Of a DNA stretch of 64,000 nt, positions 1-12,400 are shown piece by piece (the stretch's first letter is position 1; every line of letters begins with the position of its first letter). Below the pieces are notes generated by a model. That model had not been told where the DNA came from and did no database searches. It worked only from the letters and a program-made list of their open reading frames with translations. Source of the DNA: Orbicella faveolata (lineage: Eukaryota; Cnidaria; Anthozoa; Scleractinia; Merulinidae); assembly GCF_002042975.1 (NCBI RefSeq), contig NW_018148831.1:889514-953513 (forward strand), read 5' to 3'. A program made the translations under genes and the position numbers.

Positions 1-245
1 GGGAAAATCTAGACCGCGGTCAATATCGATTTCAGCCAATCAAATTCGTGAATTCGGTAGTTCCCAGTCCTTGTGAGACACAGCCATATAATAAATGTAT
101 GTATAATCCTGTATTTACTAGCCAGGCATGTTATGGAGACTAAAGACGGAGCCAGCGTTAATCAGATGGGCACTAATCATTTACTCCGAGGAACTTATCA
201 CTAGCTTTTGGCACAAATGTTCAATGCTCTTGGACGGAAACTTAC

Positions 246-404
246 TTTTCTAATCCAGTGGTATCGTCTGGCGAGCCATTTAAGCGCCATAGCGGCCTTG
301 TCTAGGGGAAATAGGTTAAACGGAGGAGGCAGAGCGCTGATCTCACTGGCGTAATACGTCCAGACACGGGTCCGCGCAAACGTGAACTTAATGTCTCTCT
401 CCTC
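246..404 (-). CDS. TRPC-A exon 5' (outer copy): TRP box and PPPFN
   Basis: 159 nt, phase 0 at both ends, acceptor TTCTTACAG and strong donor GTAAGT. It encodes EERDIKFTFARTRVW, SALPPPFNLFPLDKAAMALK and WLARRYHWIRK. The next exon must lie left of the window. Confidence 0.87.
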
Positions 405-3400
405 CTGTAAGAAGAAATACAGTTAGAGGCTTTGTCTGAGAGAGAGGCCACTTCACAGTTAATTGAAATTGCACGTCAGAAAATATAGTCGTCTGTTGAA
501 ACGAATTATAGATTCATAAACATGTGAAGACCGGAAAAACAGACGACACCCTTCTTGTTCAGGTAAGTCCCTCAAATTTGGGTAATATCGTCTTTTCCCT
601 GATATATTTGGTTCTGAATTCAGTATAAGCATCTTAGAAAGTGAATTATTTAACATGTGAGCCTCACGAAAACAGTGTTTTCAATCGCTACAAACGATAC
701 TTTTAAAGTTGGACGTTTTGCCGTACTGATGAGATGGCCGGATCATGGTCAAATGCTAATGTGAACTAGGAAATTATTTTCTTGGTAAGGATCAGTAAAT
801 TTGCTTGTTTGTTTGAATATTATGAAGAGTGTGCATCTTACTAACGTTTAAACCTGGACATATTAAAGCGATTTGACCCGATCAAAAACAAAGACGTTTG
901 AAAGGTAAAATTAATAAGTTAAGTGGTCAAATTTCGTGTGAACTCGGGTTCCGGCAGATTGTCATTAAGACACTGTCTCAAACTACGCCCTCCATTACTT
1001 TTGGGAACGAGGTATGACCATTGGTTCTTGAAACAACACACAACAGATCATAAAAATACCTCTAACTCTAAAGAAACCAATTGCAAATCAACAGGCTTAA
1101 TGCTTCCAGAGAGCTAGTGGCTTACCATGCATTAATATAAAACTTACATCCACTTTCTTATAGGTGTTACTGAGCATGGCAATGAGAAGATTCATAGCAA
1201 CCAACACGGAAGCGATACAGAATGCAGCAAACAACAAATGCCCCGTGACTTCGGTTATTTGGGCATGGTCACTGGTCTTGAAGGTGGACATATCTACGTG
1301 CCCGAACAATGCCCAAAATAAGGTGCTAAATGCTCCCTCAATTCTGACAAGCAAGAAAAAGGAAAAGTTTTTATATCATTCGTTCATTTAGAATAGTTTT
1401 CTAATCATTGTTAAACAAAAACCAAATTTATCACCTTGACTTCAGCTGCTAAGAAAACACACAGCAAAAACTAAAGAACAATTAAAACTCTAATCAGGAA
1501 AGTGCGATCAGTGGAAAGCAAAGTTAGTACGCGAAATTAGCCTGCTGCTGCTGTTGTATGTATACGTGGATCATTCATGAATACAGCGTAATAACATGCT
1601 ACCCAAACAGGCCTGGTGATACCAGAGAGACAACTCAGGTGGATTGTCATGGAAACCTTGGTTACCTTGTTAAGGTTACACTTCTTACGCAACGATAACT
1701 TATCTTTATTAATCAATAATCATATTTAGCGCTTGGAACGTTAAGAGACAGAGTAAGATACCTTTCAAAGGTGTGGCTTGTTGTGCTGTTACTGTTCTTT
1801 GTGACCAGAGTCGAGGTCTGCACGTACTGTGAGTACAGTTTTCTCATAGCGAGAGTAAACGCAAAAACGTTGAGGGCACAAAGCGCGAAAAACTTCACGA
1901 TATCTTTGCACATATTCATGAGCGATAAGTGAAGCGGTCCCAAGGTGGAGTCAACCAGAAGAACATGGGAAGCTTCAAAGAATGTCAGAATCACCGCGAA
2001 GGAGTAGAAACTGTTAGATAACAGCAGGACGTGGTATGGGGCGAGTGAAGTGGAGCCCAGTAGCATGGTCCATGAACCTGAATCCGGGCCAATGAATGCG
2101 TAGCCCACGATCCATAGGACAGCAGAAATAATGTAGCACATGATCATGGGTATTACAGCGAGGTGCCACCATGCAAAGAGGTATCGCTCCTTCCCTTGGT
2201 GCAGAGCATGTTTGATTTCCTGAACAGCGATTCCTATCACCCAGATTCCAGTGATTATAGCTAGGAAGAAAAAAAAAAAAAAGGTTTGGAAAATTAATAA
2301 GAAGGGATCCCGTGCTCGTTCTAAAAGTATAGTATATAGCTTTATTTTTCCTTGCCTGAACCTTAACATTGTTTCGCAGCCAGGTAAAGAGAACTTATTA
2401 TCCAACTGCAGCGAATACCGTCCAAATAACCGTACTAATATTAAACAATTATTGGATGAGGTTTTTGTGATATCCGGAATAATCAAGGTCGAGGTAAGTG
2501 TTATCAGCCGAAGCCGAAAGCTGATAACACTAACCGAGACCTTGATTATTTCGGATATCACAAAAACGGAATCTCATAATTGTTTTATTATACATTGTTT
2601 TAAATAAAATAACGACAAACGCATTATCGCACCGAACACAGTTTATTTTCGACAAGCCATGTTCTTACGTGAACTTGACTTGCTCTTGGAAATCATGCAT
2701 TGCGCGCCCAACCTACGGATTATTCACTAATCTGCTAGCAGATTAGTGAATAATCTGTAGCTCGGCGCTGTAATGGTGCGTAATCCTGCATGTCTCTCTC
2801 TGTACAATTTTCAAGTACAAAATGAGCCGATTTCAGTCGAGTTTATCTCTCTGATCGTTGCTGTATTTGAGAGAATTTCTGTAGAATACACTTAACGAAT
2901 TTCCTCCCTATCTGCTACTCAATTTACGGTAGAAAAGTCTGATTTCGAGTGATTCGCAACGACTGACAGAAATTCCTTTCGTAGTACAACTTCAAACTTT
3001 GCACGAAATTTCACACCGGAAAAACACTTTAGGAGAACCTAACTGGTGAACTTAATGCAACTAACATAAAGTAATTCGAAATAAATCTGTTCTTTAATAC
3101 ACCTTTCTTTGTCTAGTATCTGAGTTACTCGCTCGTTCACTCGTTAGATTTTTTTACGAATGGTTTGTAGACGGCGCGTAAGCCAAGAAAAAAAGATAAA
3201 CGTGTTATTGTCCGGCTTAGGGTCAGTCCGTATAGCGAAAAACTGTGACCTCAGGCCTGAAAATACTGCCCTCGGCCTGCGGCCTCGGGCAGCATTTTCA
3301 AGACCACGGTCACAGTTTTTCACTATACAGACCTCCCAGCCGGCCAATAACATATACATATTTTTACGAGTTGTTTGTATTTTGACTCGCCCTACGGACT

Positions 3401-6400
3401 CGTCAAAATACGGCAGAACTCGTAAAAATATACAGCGATACTGCACACTAAAACATCTAATAAAATACATATATATTCTCTTGATGTATCATGAATGTGA
3501 AAACTAAGATTGAAAACAAGTGGTAGCTGACACGTTGTCGCGTCTGCACCTTAGAGAAACCAATTGCACACGTGAGGCTTCCGATGCTCAAGGCGATCTA
3601 GTTGTGGCGAACTTACCAGTCTCCGACTAAAAGATGTCGGACGTACAAGCTAGTACAGCATCTGACCCTGACATGCAACAGTTAATTGCAGTCATCAAAG
3701 AGGGGTGGCCAGACGACAGAAGCAGTTGCCAACCGTCAGTAAAGCCCTTCTGGAACTACAGGGATGAGCTCTCGGTGATGGAAGGCTTAGTCTTCAAAGG
3801 AGAACGAATAGTCGTTCCCTCAGCGCTCAGGAAAGGCATGGTGAAGCGAATCCACACAGGACACATGGGCATGGNAGGACTAAAGACGGAGCAAGGGTTA
3901 ATCAGATAAGCGCTACTCATTTACACCAGAGAATTTACTTTTGTAATCCAGTGGTATCGTCTTGCGAGCCAGTGAAGCGCCATAGCGGCCTTGTCTATAG
4001 GAAACAGGTTAAACGGAGGAGGCAGAGCACTAATCTCACTGACGTAATACATCCAGACACGGGTCCGCGCAAACTTGAACTTAATGTCTTTCTCCTCCTG
4101 TAAGAAGAAATATAGTTAGAAGCCTTGTCTTATAGAGGCCACTTCACGGTTAATTGAAATTTCACGTGAGGAAACGTCTGTTAAAACGAGTTCTAGAGTA
4201 GGAAAAAAAAAGCGGAAAAAAGACGACACCCTTCTTGCTTAGGTACGTCCCTCAAATTTGGGTAATATAATCTTTTGCCTGATTTGTTTCGTTTTGAATT
4301 CAATATGGACGTCTTAGGAAGTGAATCATTTAACATGTGAGTCCCACCCAAACACTGTTTTCAATCGCTACAAACCGCACTTTTAAAGTTGGACGTTCTG
4401 CCAGCTAAAATAATTTTCTTGGTAAGGGTCAGTGATTAGGCCATTTCCGAATTATCATCTTCAGCCTCTTTCTCTAAGCGAGTATTGGTGTCCGTCCTTT
4501 TATATGAAAATGAAATTTCATTCACATGCAAATTAAATTTATTTTCATATGAATGGTTTTGCAACAGGCCTCGCTTTGATAGAGAGGCTTCGGTCAACTC
4601 GGAAATGGGCTATTTGCTTGTGTGCTTGAATGCTATGAAGAGTGCGCATCTTATTCGCCTTCAAACCTAAACAAATTGAAGCGATTTGTTCCAATCAAAA
4701 TCAAAGACGTTTGAATGGTAAAACAGATAAGTTAGGTGGTCAAATTTCGTGTCAACTCGGGGTCCGAGAGATTGTCATTAAAACACTGTCTCAAACTATG
4801 TCCTCCATTACTTTCTGGAACGAGCCGCGATGACTATTGGTTTTTGAAACAATGCACAACAGATCATAAAAAATACCTCTGTCTCTAAAGAAACCAATAG
4901 TGAATCAACAATCTCAATGCTTCCTAAGAGACCATGCATTAATATAAAACTTACATCCACTTTCTTATAGGTGTTACTGAGCATGGCAATGAGAAGATTC
5001 AGTGCAACCAACACGGAAGCGAGGCTGTATGTAGCGAACAGTAAATGGCCCGTGACTTCAGTTATTTGAGCTTGGTCACTGGTGTTGAAGGTGGACATTT
5101 CTACGTGCCCGAACAATGCCCAAAATAAGGTGCCAAATACTCCCTCAATTCTGTCAAGCAAGAGAGAAAAAAGATTATTTAGTAATTTAGAATGTTTTTT
5201 TTTATCATTGATAATCTGAAACCAATTTTATCACCTTGACATCAGCTGGTAATAAAACACACAGCAATTACGAAAGAACGGTTTAAAAACTCTATTCAGG
5301 GAAGTATGACGAGCGCAAAGCACGGAAAATGACTCGGAAGGGATAGCATGTTACTACACTGCATGTCTACTAGGATGGTGCATACATACAGCGTAATAAC
5401 CAGCTACCAAACCAGGCCTGATGATTCTAGAGAGACAATTCAGGTGGTTTGTCATGAAAGCGTGGTATTACGGTTACACTTCTTGTGTAAAGATAGGTTT
5501 AACTATATTTATAATTTGTCGTATTTAGCAGTTGGAAAGTTTAGAGGTAGGGTAAGATACCTTTCAAAGGCGTGGCTTGTTGTGGTGTTGCTGTTCTTTG
5601 TGACCTGTGTCGAGGTCTGCACGTACTGTGAGTACAGTTTTCTCATGGCGAGAGCAAACGCACAAACGTTGAGGGAAAAAAGCACGAAAAACTTCATGAT
5701 ATCTCTGCCCATATTCATGAGCGATAAGTGAAGCGGTCCCAAAGTGGAGTCAACCAGAAGAACGTGGGAAGCCTCAAAGAATGTCAGAATCACCGCAAAG
5801 GAGTAGAAACTGTTAGACAACAGCAGGAGGTGGTATGGGGCGAGTGAAGTGGAGCCCAGTAGCTGGCGAACATGCACGGTCCAAGAACCTGAATTCGAGG
5901 CAATGAATGCGTAGCCCACGATCCATAGGACAGCAGCAATAATGTAGCTTATGATCATGGGTATTACAGCGAGGTGCCACCAGGCTGACAAGTATCGCTC
6001 CTTCCCTTGGTGCAGGGCATGTTTGATTTCCTGAACAGTGATTCCTATCACCCAGATTCCAATGATTATAGCTAAAAAATCACATATGGACTCAACCATT
6101 AGTCATCCCTTGCTCGTTCTAGAATAGGTCGTTTTCACACTCACGCAATAAAAAAATAAATCGAANTATAATCAGGGTGCTAAAGAGCTGAAACCCCTTG
6201 CAAGTGGTAAACAAGTTCATGTTCAAACCAAGTCAGAAAATTGGAAGCCTGCCACCGTTCTGGGCCAACATAGCACCCCGATGTCTTATACTGTGCGTAC
6301 CATTAATGGAAGTGAGTATCGCAGGAACAAGATCCCTATGCGCAAAAGAAAATCCAGGGGGACAAGGTGACAAACCAGAAACTTCCACAACCACTTCGGA

Positions 6401-9400
6401 AGGTCACGAAAGTGTTGAAGAGACAGAATCAGAAGCGATGCTTAACCAAAAACCCACACCCTACCCACAGACCTAGGATCCTTGCAATGAACCATACGTC
6501 ATCCGATCCGGTCGAGTCGTAAAGCCACCTGTGAGACTTGACTTATGAACCCATTGCGAAAAACACTCTTGGGGGCAATTAGTTGTACTAATTGTTTATT
6601 CCGTTCATTCGGTAAGAAGAGAGATGTAATGTATGCGTTTCGGTTCCCGCCTTCAATAATTATGTGCGCCTCGTTTTGGGATGTGTTTTTACTGGATCGC
6701 CATTTTGAATGGTGTAGTTTTGAGTCACGTTACAGAATAGATGAAAAGAAGTCATACTAAACTGAAAGAATACTTTACAGCCTGGATACGGCATATTATG
6801 TACTGGCTACAAAAACTTTGTTTCAAAACAACAAACTTAAAAATCAAAGCTATAAAAATAAACCCAACATTAAAGTCAACTTACTCAGTGGTGACAGACG
6901 TAAAAACGTGTCATATTTATCCTGGAAGGCTGACATTGTTACTATAACCAGAAACCATAGAACAGAGGAGGCTTGGCTCATCAGCTTGAACAGCGGTATC
7001 TCCAGCTTCTTTGTAAAACGGTTGGACGGAGTAAGCATATATCCCAACATGCACAGCGGCATAACAATGGTGTACAACATGACCAGAACAAGTTTAATGG
7101 GAAAAGACAGTTGACGACATCCTGATGTTCCCTTGTACACGACTGAATTCAACATCACTTGACTGTAAGGGTGAGCTATAAACTGAAAAAACATGTAGGA
7201 AAAGTTTGAGTGTAGAGGAACATAAGAAGCAGAAATAAATTGTTGTTTTAAAAATACACTTACTAGACATCAATTTAAGGTGGCTCAAAAGAGTTTCCAG
7301 CACTTTAGATTTATAGCCTAGAGCTGTACACCTGAATGTGCTTTTGTTCTTGAATATATGACATTCTAGCAAAATCCTCTCAGTGAGATTAACTTTTGGT
7401 TTTAAAAATATAGTTTGAAGAGGTCAGTCTTTTGGCAAACTAACAAAAGCGCCATTTTAGAATTTACAAAGCTATTCTTGATTAGTACAAGTATGTTTCA
7501 TTTATTGTGCTTCTGAGTTGTTTATGCCGGTTTCTGTGTGTGTGGGCATGTTTCAGTGTTTTATCATAGCTTATTCCACTGTTGGTCTATTATCTTGTTT
7601 GTTTGTTTGTTTAATATATCTTATTATATGTTTTGGTGTGTAGTATCGCTGCATATTTGTACTCGTTGTTTGTATTTTGACGAGCCCGTGTGGCAAACAG
7701 GTTTTTTACTGTAGAAACAACTGTACAATATCGCTGTATATTTGTACCGTTATTTGGACGGTATTCGCTGCAGTTGGATAATAATATGCTTTATTTAGGT
7801 TTACCGAGCTGACAGCTTCTGAGTTACTTAAACTCGAACACGATGGTTGATATTAGACCTTCCGCAAATTTGCTCAGTTATAGCGGAGCCCCGGCGGCCC
7901 GAAGGGCCGCTAAGCGGGGCACCAAAGCTATAGGAACAAAACCACATGTTTGTATAGAAATAGAAAACATGGCAGCCATACTTAATTGACAATTGTCAAA
8001 ACAAGTCATGTGCTGACCAGTATCACGAGACGTATATGGCGGACTCAGGTTTAGAGCAGGAGCCATAATCAATTATGGCTCCTGGTTTAGAGCTCTTCGA
8101 GGTTACGTGTTTTTTTGAAGTTGACCATTGCACAGGGACTAGTTTTTGATTGGATCGCAGGCTCAAGCCAGCTTAACTTATTGTTATCAGGAGCTCCGCT
8201 TTTGGGCTTGGCTAAATCTATATATTATTGGTTCTGGCATCAATCAGCGGTGCACAATTATCACTTGAGTTGTCTTTATTTTCGCTTTTTAATTCGCTTA
8301 AAGTACTTCAGAATATAATAGTTGCTAACAGTCAATGATTGTTAGTCTGCGTAATCGATAGTTTGTCATTTAAAGCAAACAACAGAATACCAAGGGTCTC
8401 CGTAAAACGACGACCGGATGGTGGATAGCGGACGGAAAAATGCGGATGACACTGAACGCGGATGGAAAATTGCGGATGACAAAAGGAGGAAGGCAAATTG
8501 CCAATGACAAAATGAGGATAAAAAAATGCGGATGACAAAATATGGATGACAAAATGAGGATGACAAAATGCGGATGAGAAAATGCGGAAGACAAAATGCA
8601 GATGACAAAATGCGGATGACAAAATGCGGATGACAAAATGCGGAAGACAAAATGCGGATGACAAAACGCGAAAGACAACATGCGGAAGACAAAGTGCGGA
8701 TGGCAAAATGCGGATGCCAAAATTCGGATGACAAAATGCGGAAGACAACATGCGGATGACAAAATGCGGATGGCAAAATGCGGATGGCAAAATGTGGATG
8801 ACAAAATGCGCATGACAAAATGCGAATGACAAAATGCGGATGACAAAATGCGCATGACAAAATGCGGATGACAAAATGCGGATGACACTGAATGTAGATG
8901 GAAAAATGCGGATGACAAAATGCGGAAGGAAAATTGCGGAGGACAAAATTAGGATGAAAACTTCATAGGTTAATTTCCCCTCATTATGCGGATGACAAAA
9001 TGCGGATGACAAAACGTGAAAGACAACATGCGGAAGACAAAGTGCGGATGGCAAAATGCGGAAGACAACATGCGGAAGACAACATGCGGATGACAAAATG
9101 CGGATGACAAAATGCGGATGACAAAATGCGGATGACAAAATGCGGATGACACTGAATGCAGATGGAAAAATGCGGATGACAAAATGCGGAAGGAAAATTG
9201 CGGATGACAAAATGCGGATGAAAACTTCATGGGTTAATTTCCCCTCATTAGGATTGTATCATCCGCATATTGTCACTCGCAATTTTCAATCCTCACGTTT
9301 CCTTCCGCATTTTTCCGTCCGCCTTCTTCCATCCGCATTTTGTCATCTGTATTTTGTCATCCGCATTTTCCCATCCGCCACCCGGTTCGCTTTTTACAGA

Positions 9401-12400
9401 GAACCGAATACTAATGAACACGCACGCACAGATGTTTATAAACTCCCTTGATTTGGGAAAAAAATCTTAGCTCAGCTAAAGACTGCCTGTTGTTTCACAC
9501 CGGAAACAGAAGGCGAAAATCAGGCGCTCGAGTAGTAATAATTGGAGGCGAGTTGGTAGCTGAAGCAGTGTGACACGCGCCACAAAGTGGAATGCTTGTG
9601 TCGCGGGCGTGTTCTCACAAACGTACAGCGCTCCAACCCGTTCCCTATTATTACTCGAATGGGCGGCTAATTCACGGGCTAGCGAAAATCAGTCTACACA
9701 GCATTTGTACACAGGCTAGAAGTTCTGAAGTACACAAGTACGAACAGACAACCGACATAACGAGAACAGAAAAAAAAAAAAAAAAAAAAAAACACGTTTN
9801 AATGCACTCACCAGACATCGCTCTAAAGAGGCAATATTAAGAGCATGGGCCCTGAATAACTTCTTCTGTAGGTATCCAGCGGTCACAGATGAGGTAAAAC
9901 AAAAGAAACAGACGACAAGACACACCAAAATACAGAGAACGAGATCACACAATACTATTCTAGTGTACCAAATTAAAGCTATAATGCTATCATACTACGC
10001 GTGATCTCAATTGAAACTGTGGGGCAGACATTAATTTTCAATTTCTGCCATTGCGTCTTGGATTTATGGCTAAATACTGATTGCATTTAGCTCTTTCTTC
10101 AACAGTTCACTGAATGTCTTAATTAATTTCGATGCCTTTGAGCATTTCGTGTAGGAGAGTTGGTACTATGTCATCACTTAAGCCCAGGTTTGACCAAAAA
10201 TGAAGCTAAATCCCTTGATAGTACCCTCGTAAGTGCCTCGGCAAAAAAGAAAATTATTATCTGCTGTCATATAGTTCCACATGTCATGATAGTTAGCTAG
10301 CCTTCTTCAGCACGTTAGCTTTTGCAAATAATTTGTTTTGAAAAGCATGCATCCATGTGTGCTAAAAGAGATGCTATCGGAGAACAAATTCAGTTAATCT
10401 TTCAATTAACCATAAACTAGGAGATACATTCTAAACTGGTACACCTGAAAGAAGTGCTTGAGTTCTTGAACATGTGACATTCTGGCAAAGTCCACTCAGT
10501 GAGATTATCTTATGGTTTTAAAAATGTAGTTTGAAGAGGTCAGCCTTTTGACAAACTAACAAAATCGCTATGTTAAAATTTGGCAAGTTATTTATGGCAA
10601 GTGCAAGTATGTTTTGTTTGCTGTGTTTATGATTGTTTATGTCGGTTTCTGTGTTTCACGGTTTAAAAGTGTGGAGATGTTTCAGTGTTTTATCGAAGAT
10701 TATTTCACTGTTGGTCTATTATCTTGTTTGTTTGTTTGTTTATATGCTTTATTTATGTTTACTGAATTGAAACCTTCTGAGTGACTTAAACCAAAACACG
10801 ATGGTTGATATTAGACCGTCTACAGATTTTCTCCGTTATATTGGATTCTGGCTTCGGCGATGCACAATAAGAACTAATGAGTTGTCTTTATTTGCGCTTC
10901 TTAATTCGCTCAAAGTACCTCAGAATATAGGAGTTGTTATTAAACAGTCCGTGATTGTCGGTTAATCTGCATAATCGAGTCTCTGATTCGTTATGCAAGC
11001 AACAGAATACCAATGAATTAAATTCCTTATCAGTTAAATCTTGGAAGCCGCATGTAGGCATTGTTAGGCTGGCTAATACTTGCTAGGATAAAAAAAAAAA
11101 CCCCACACGCACAGAAGTTTATAAATTCCCTTGATTCGGGAAAATATCTTAGCTCAGCTTGAGACCCCCAAGTTGCTTTTAGACTGCCTGTTGTTTCACG
11201 CCGGAAACAGAGGGCGAAAGGTAGTAATAGTTGGAGGCGAGTTGTTAGTTGGAGCAGTGTGACACGCGCGGCAAAACCGCGGAATGTTTGTGTCGCGCTT
11301 GTATTCTCGTTCTCGCGCACAGCCCCAACCCGCTTCGTGCGGGGCTGTTAAGTACGGCTACACGTAGGCTATTTCGCAGGCTAGCGAGAAAATCACTCTA
11401 CACAGCAGTTGTAAACAGGCTAGAAGTTCTGAGATAGTCTGATGACGAGTACGTACCGACAACCGACATAACGAGAATGAGGAAAAAAGACACGATTACA
11501 AATCCAATTAGGTATTGAAGTCTAGCTTACCTTGACGTTGTGATGTTTTATGGCAAGGTTTAGAACACGCAATCGCTTCTCTTTTTCTCTCAAATGTACT
11601 TCCTCTTCCATCTTTTCAAGTTCCGGCATGTCCATAACAGCAGCGATTTCTTCAAGATTTCTACACTCATCAAGCAACTGAATTGAAAAATTCTCACACT
11701 GAGCTGAAAGGGCCCGATAATCATCACGAAACTCGTCTTCGCTGACTGATAATTCCTTCAGTTTCTTCTTTAATACTATAGATCGGAACAAGGGGTCGCT
11801 GGCTGCATGTTCAGCGTTGCGTAAACCCACGTGCTTGCTTTGGTGCAGAAATAGGTGAGATATATACAGAGGGCTTGCTAGAGCTCTGTAAGTGTTCAAT
11901 TTTACCAAAGAATCTTTAAGCCTGGCCATCGATTCCTTTACACTTCGTTCGGAGGCATCTTGAGCTTTCTGCGATTGTGGATCTTCTACTCTGTATCCCT
12001 TGCTGACGAGAAATTCGACAATTGCGTAGTTTCCGTTCACTACAGCCAAGCCGAGCGGCGTCAGAAACTCATCAAACATCCCTGAGCATTTTAGTGTTTT
12101 CGATGTCGTTGCTGAACTTCTTTCTTTTGCAGTGCTGATTTTCTGATTCGAATCATATGCCACGAGAATCCTGACGCACTGCAAGGAATTGTTCCTAACA
12201 GCTTGGAACAACGTTGAACCAATTTCTGCCTGATTTTCCAGGAGCGTTTTGATGATATCGATTGCTTCCTCATCAACGGCTATTTGTAGCGCGGTTTCTC
12301 CGTTAGTATTTCTGCAATTGACGTCGACTTGTTTGTCATGTAGTAACGTCTGAACTGACTCTTTGTCGCCGCTTTGAACAGCTTCAAAAAATGCTTCTTC

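Larger units (their letters stand above)
126..2330. repeat. Outer copy of a 2.2 kb segmental duplication
   Basis: This block pairs with 3,868-6,135 in the same orientation. Introns as well as exons match closely (for example the stretches near 1,141-1,200 and 4,948-5,010). Homology starts around GGACTAAAGACGGAG and fades just upstream of exon 3 near CTCGTTCTA. Edges are estimated by eye to within about 20 bases. Confidence 0.85.
3868..6135. repeat. Inner copy of the 2.2 kb segmental duplication
   Basis: Partner of 126-2,330. It carries one later insertion (4,439-4,610) absent from the partner, and lacks about 45 bases present near 725-770. Both of its ends abut pieces of one Ty3/Gypsy fossil. 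Confidence 0.85.
7325..9800. repeat. Intron block duplicated at 10,430-11,490 (copy with insertions)
   Basis: Matching parts are 7,325-7,620, 7,790-7,860, 8,221-8,395 and 9,410-9,800. They align in order with 10,430-11,490 (for example GAAGAGGTCAG, ACACGATGGTTGATATTAGA, GACTGCCTGTTGTTTCAC). The gaps are filled by a GC-rich hairpin element and a minisatellite. All of it is TRPC-A intron 1, so the original duplication reached the end of exon 1. Confidence 0.75.

Noticed and set aside
126-2330. Outer TRPC-A triplet as a pseudogene
   Set aside because: All three exons are open, the 12-nt length difference keeps frame, and all splice sites remain.
3144-3507. Opposed 108- and 115-codon frames
   Set aside because: They mirror each other because the sequence is an inverted-repeat element.
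8332-9230. Long minus-strand frames of up to 292 codons
   Set aside because: They are produced by the 14-bp minisatellite, are open in all three frames, and lack any splice or start logic.
8410-9390. Possible CRISPR array
   Set aside because: Units are 14 bp, imperfect and directly abutting with no unique spacers, in a eukaryotic intron.
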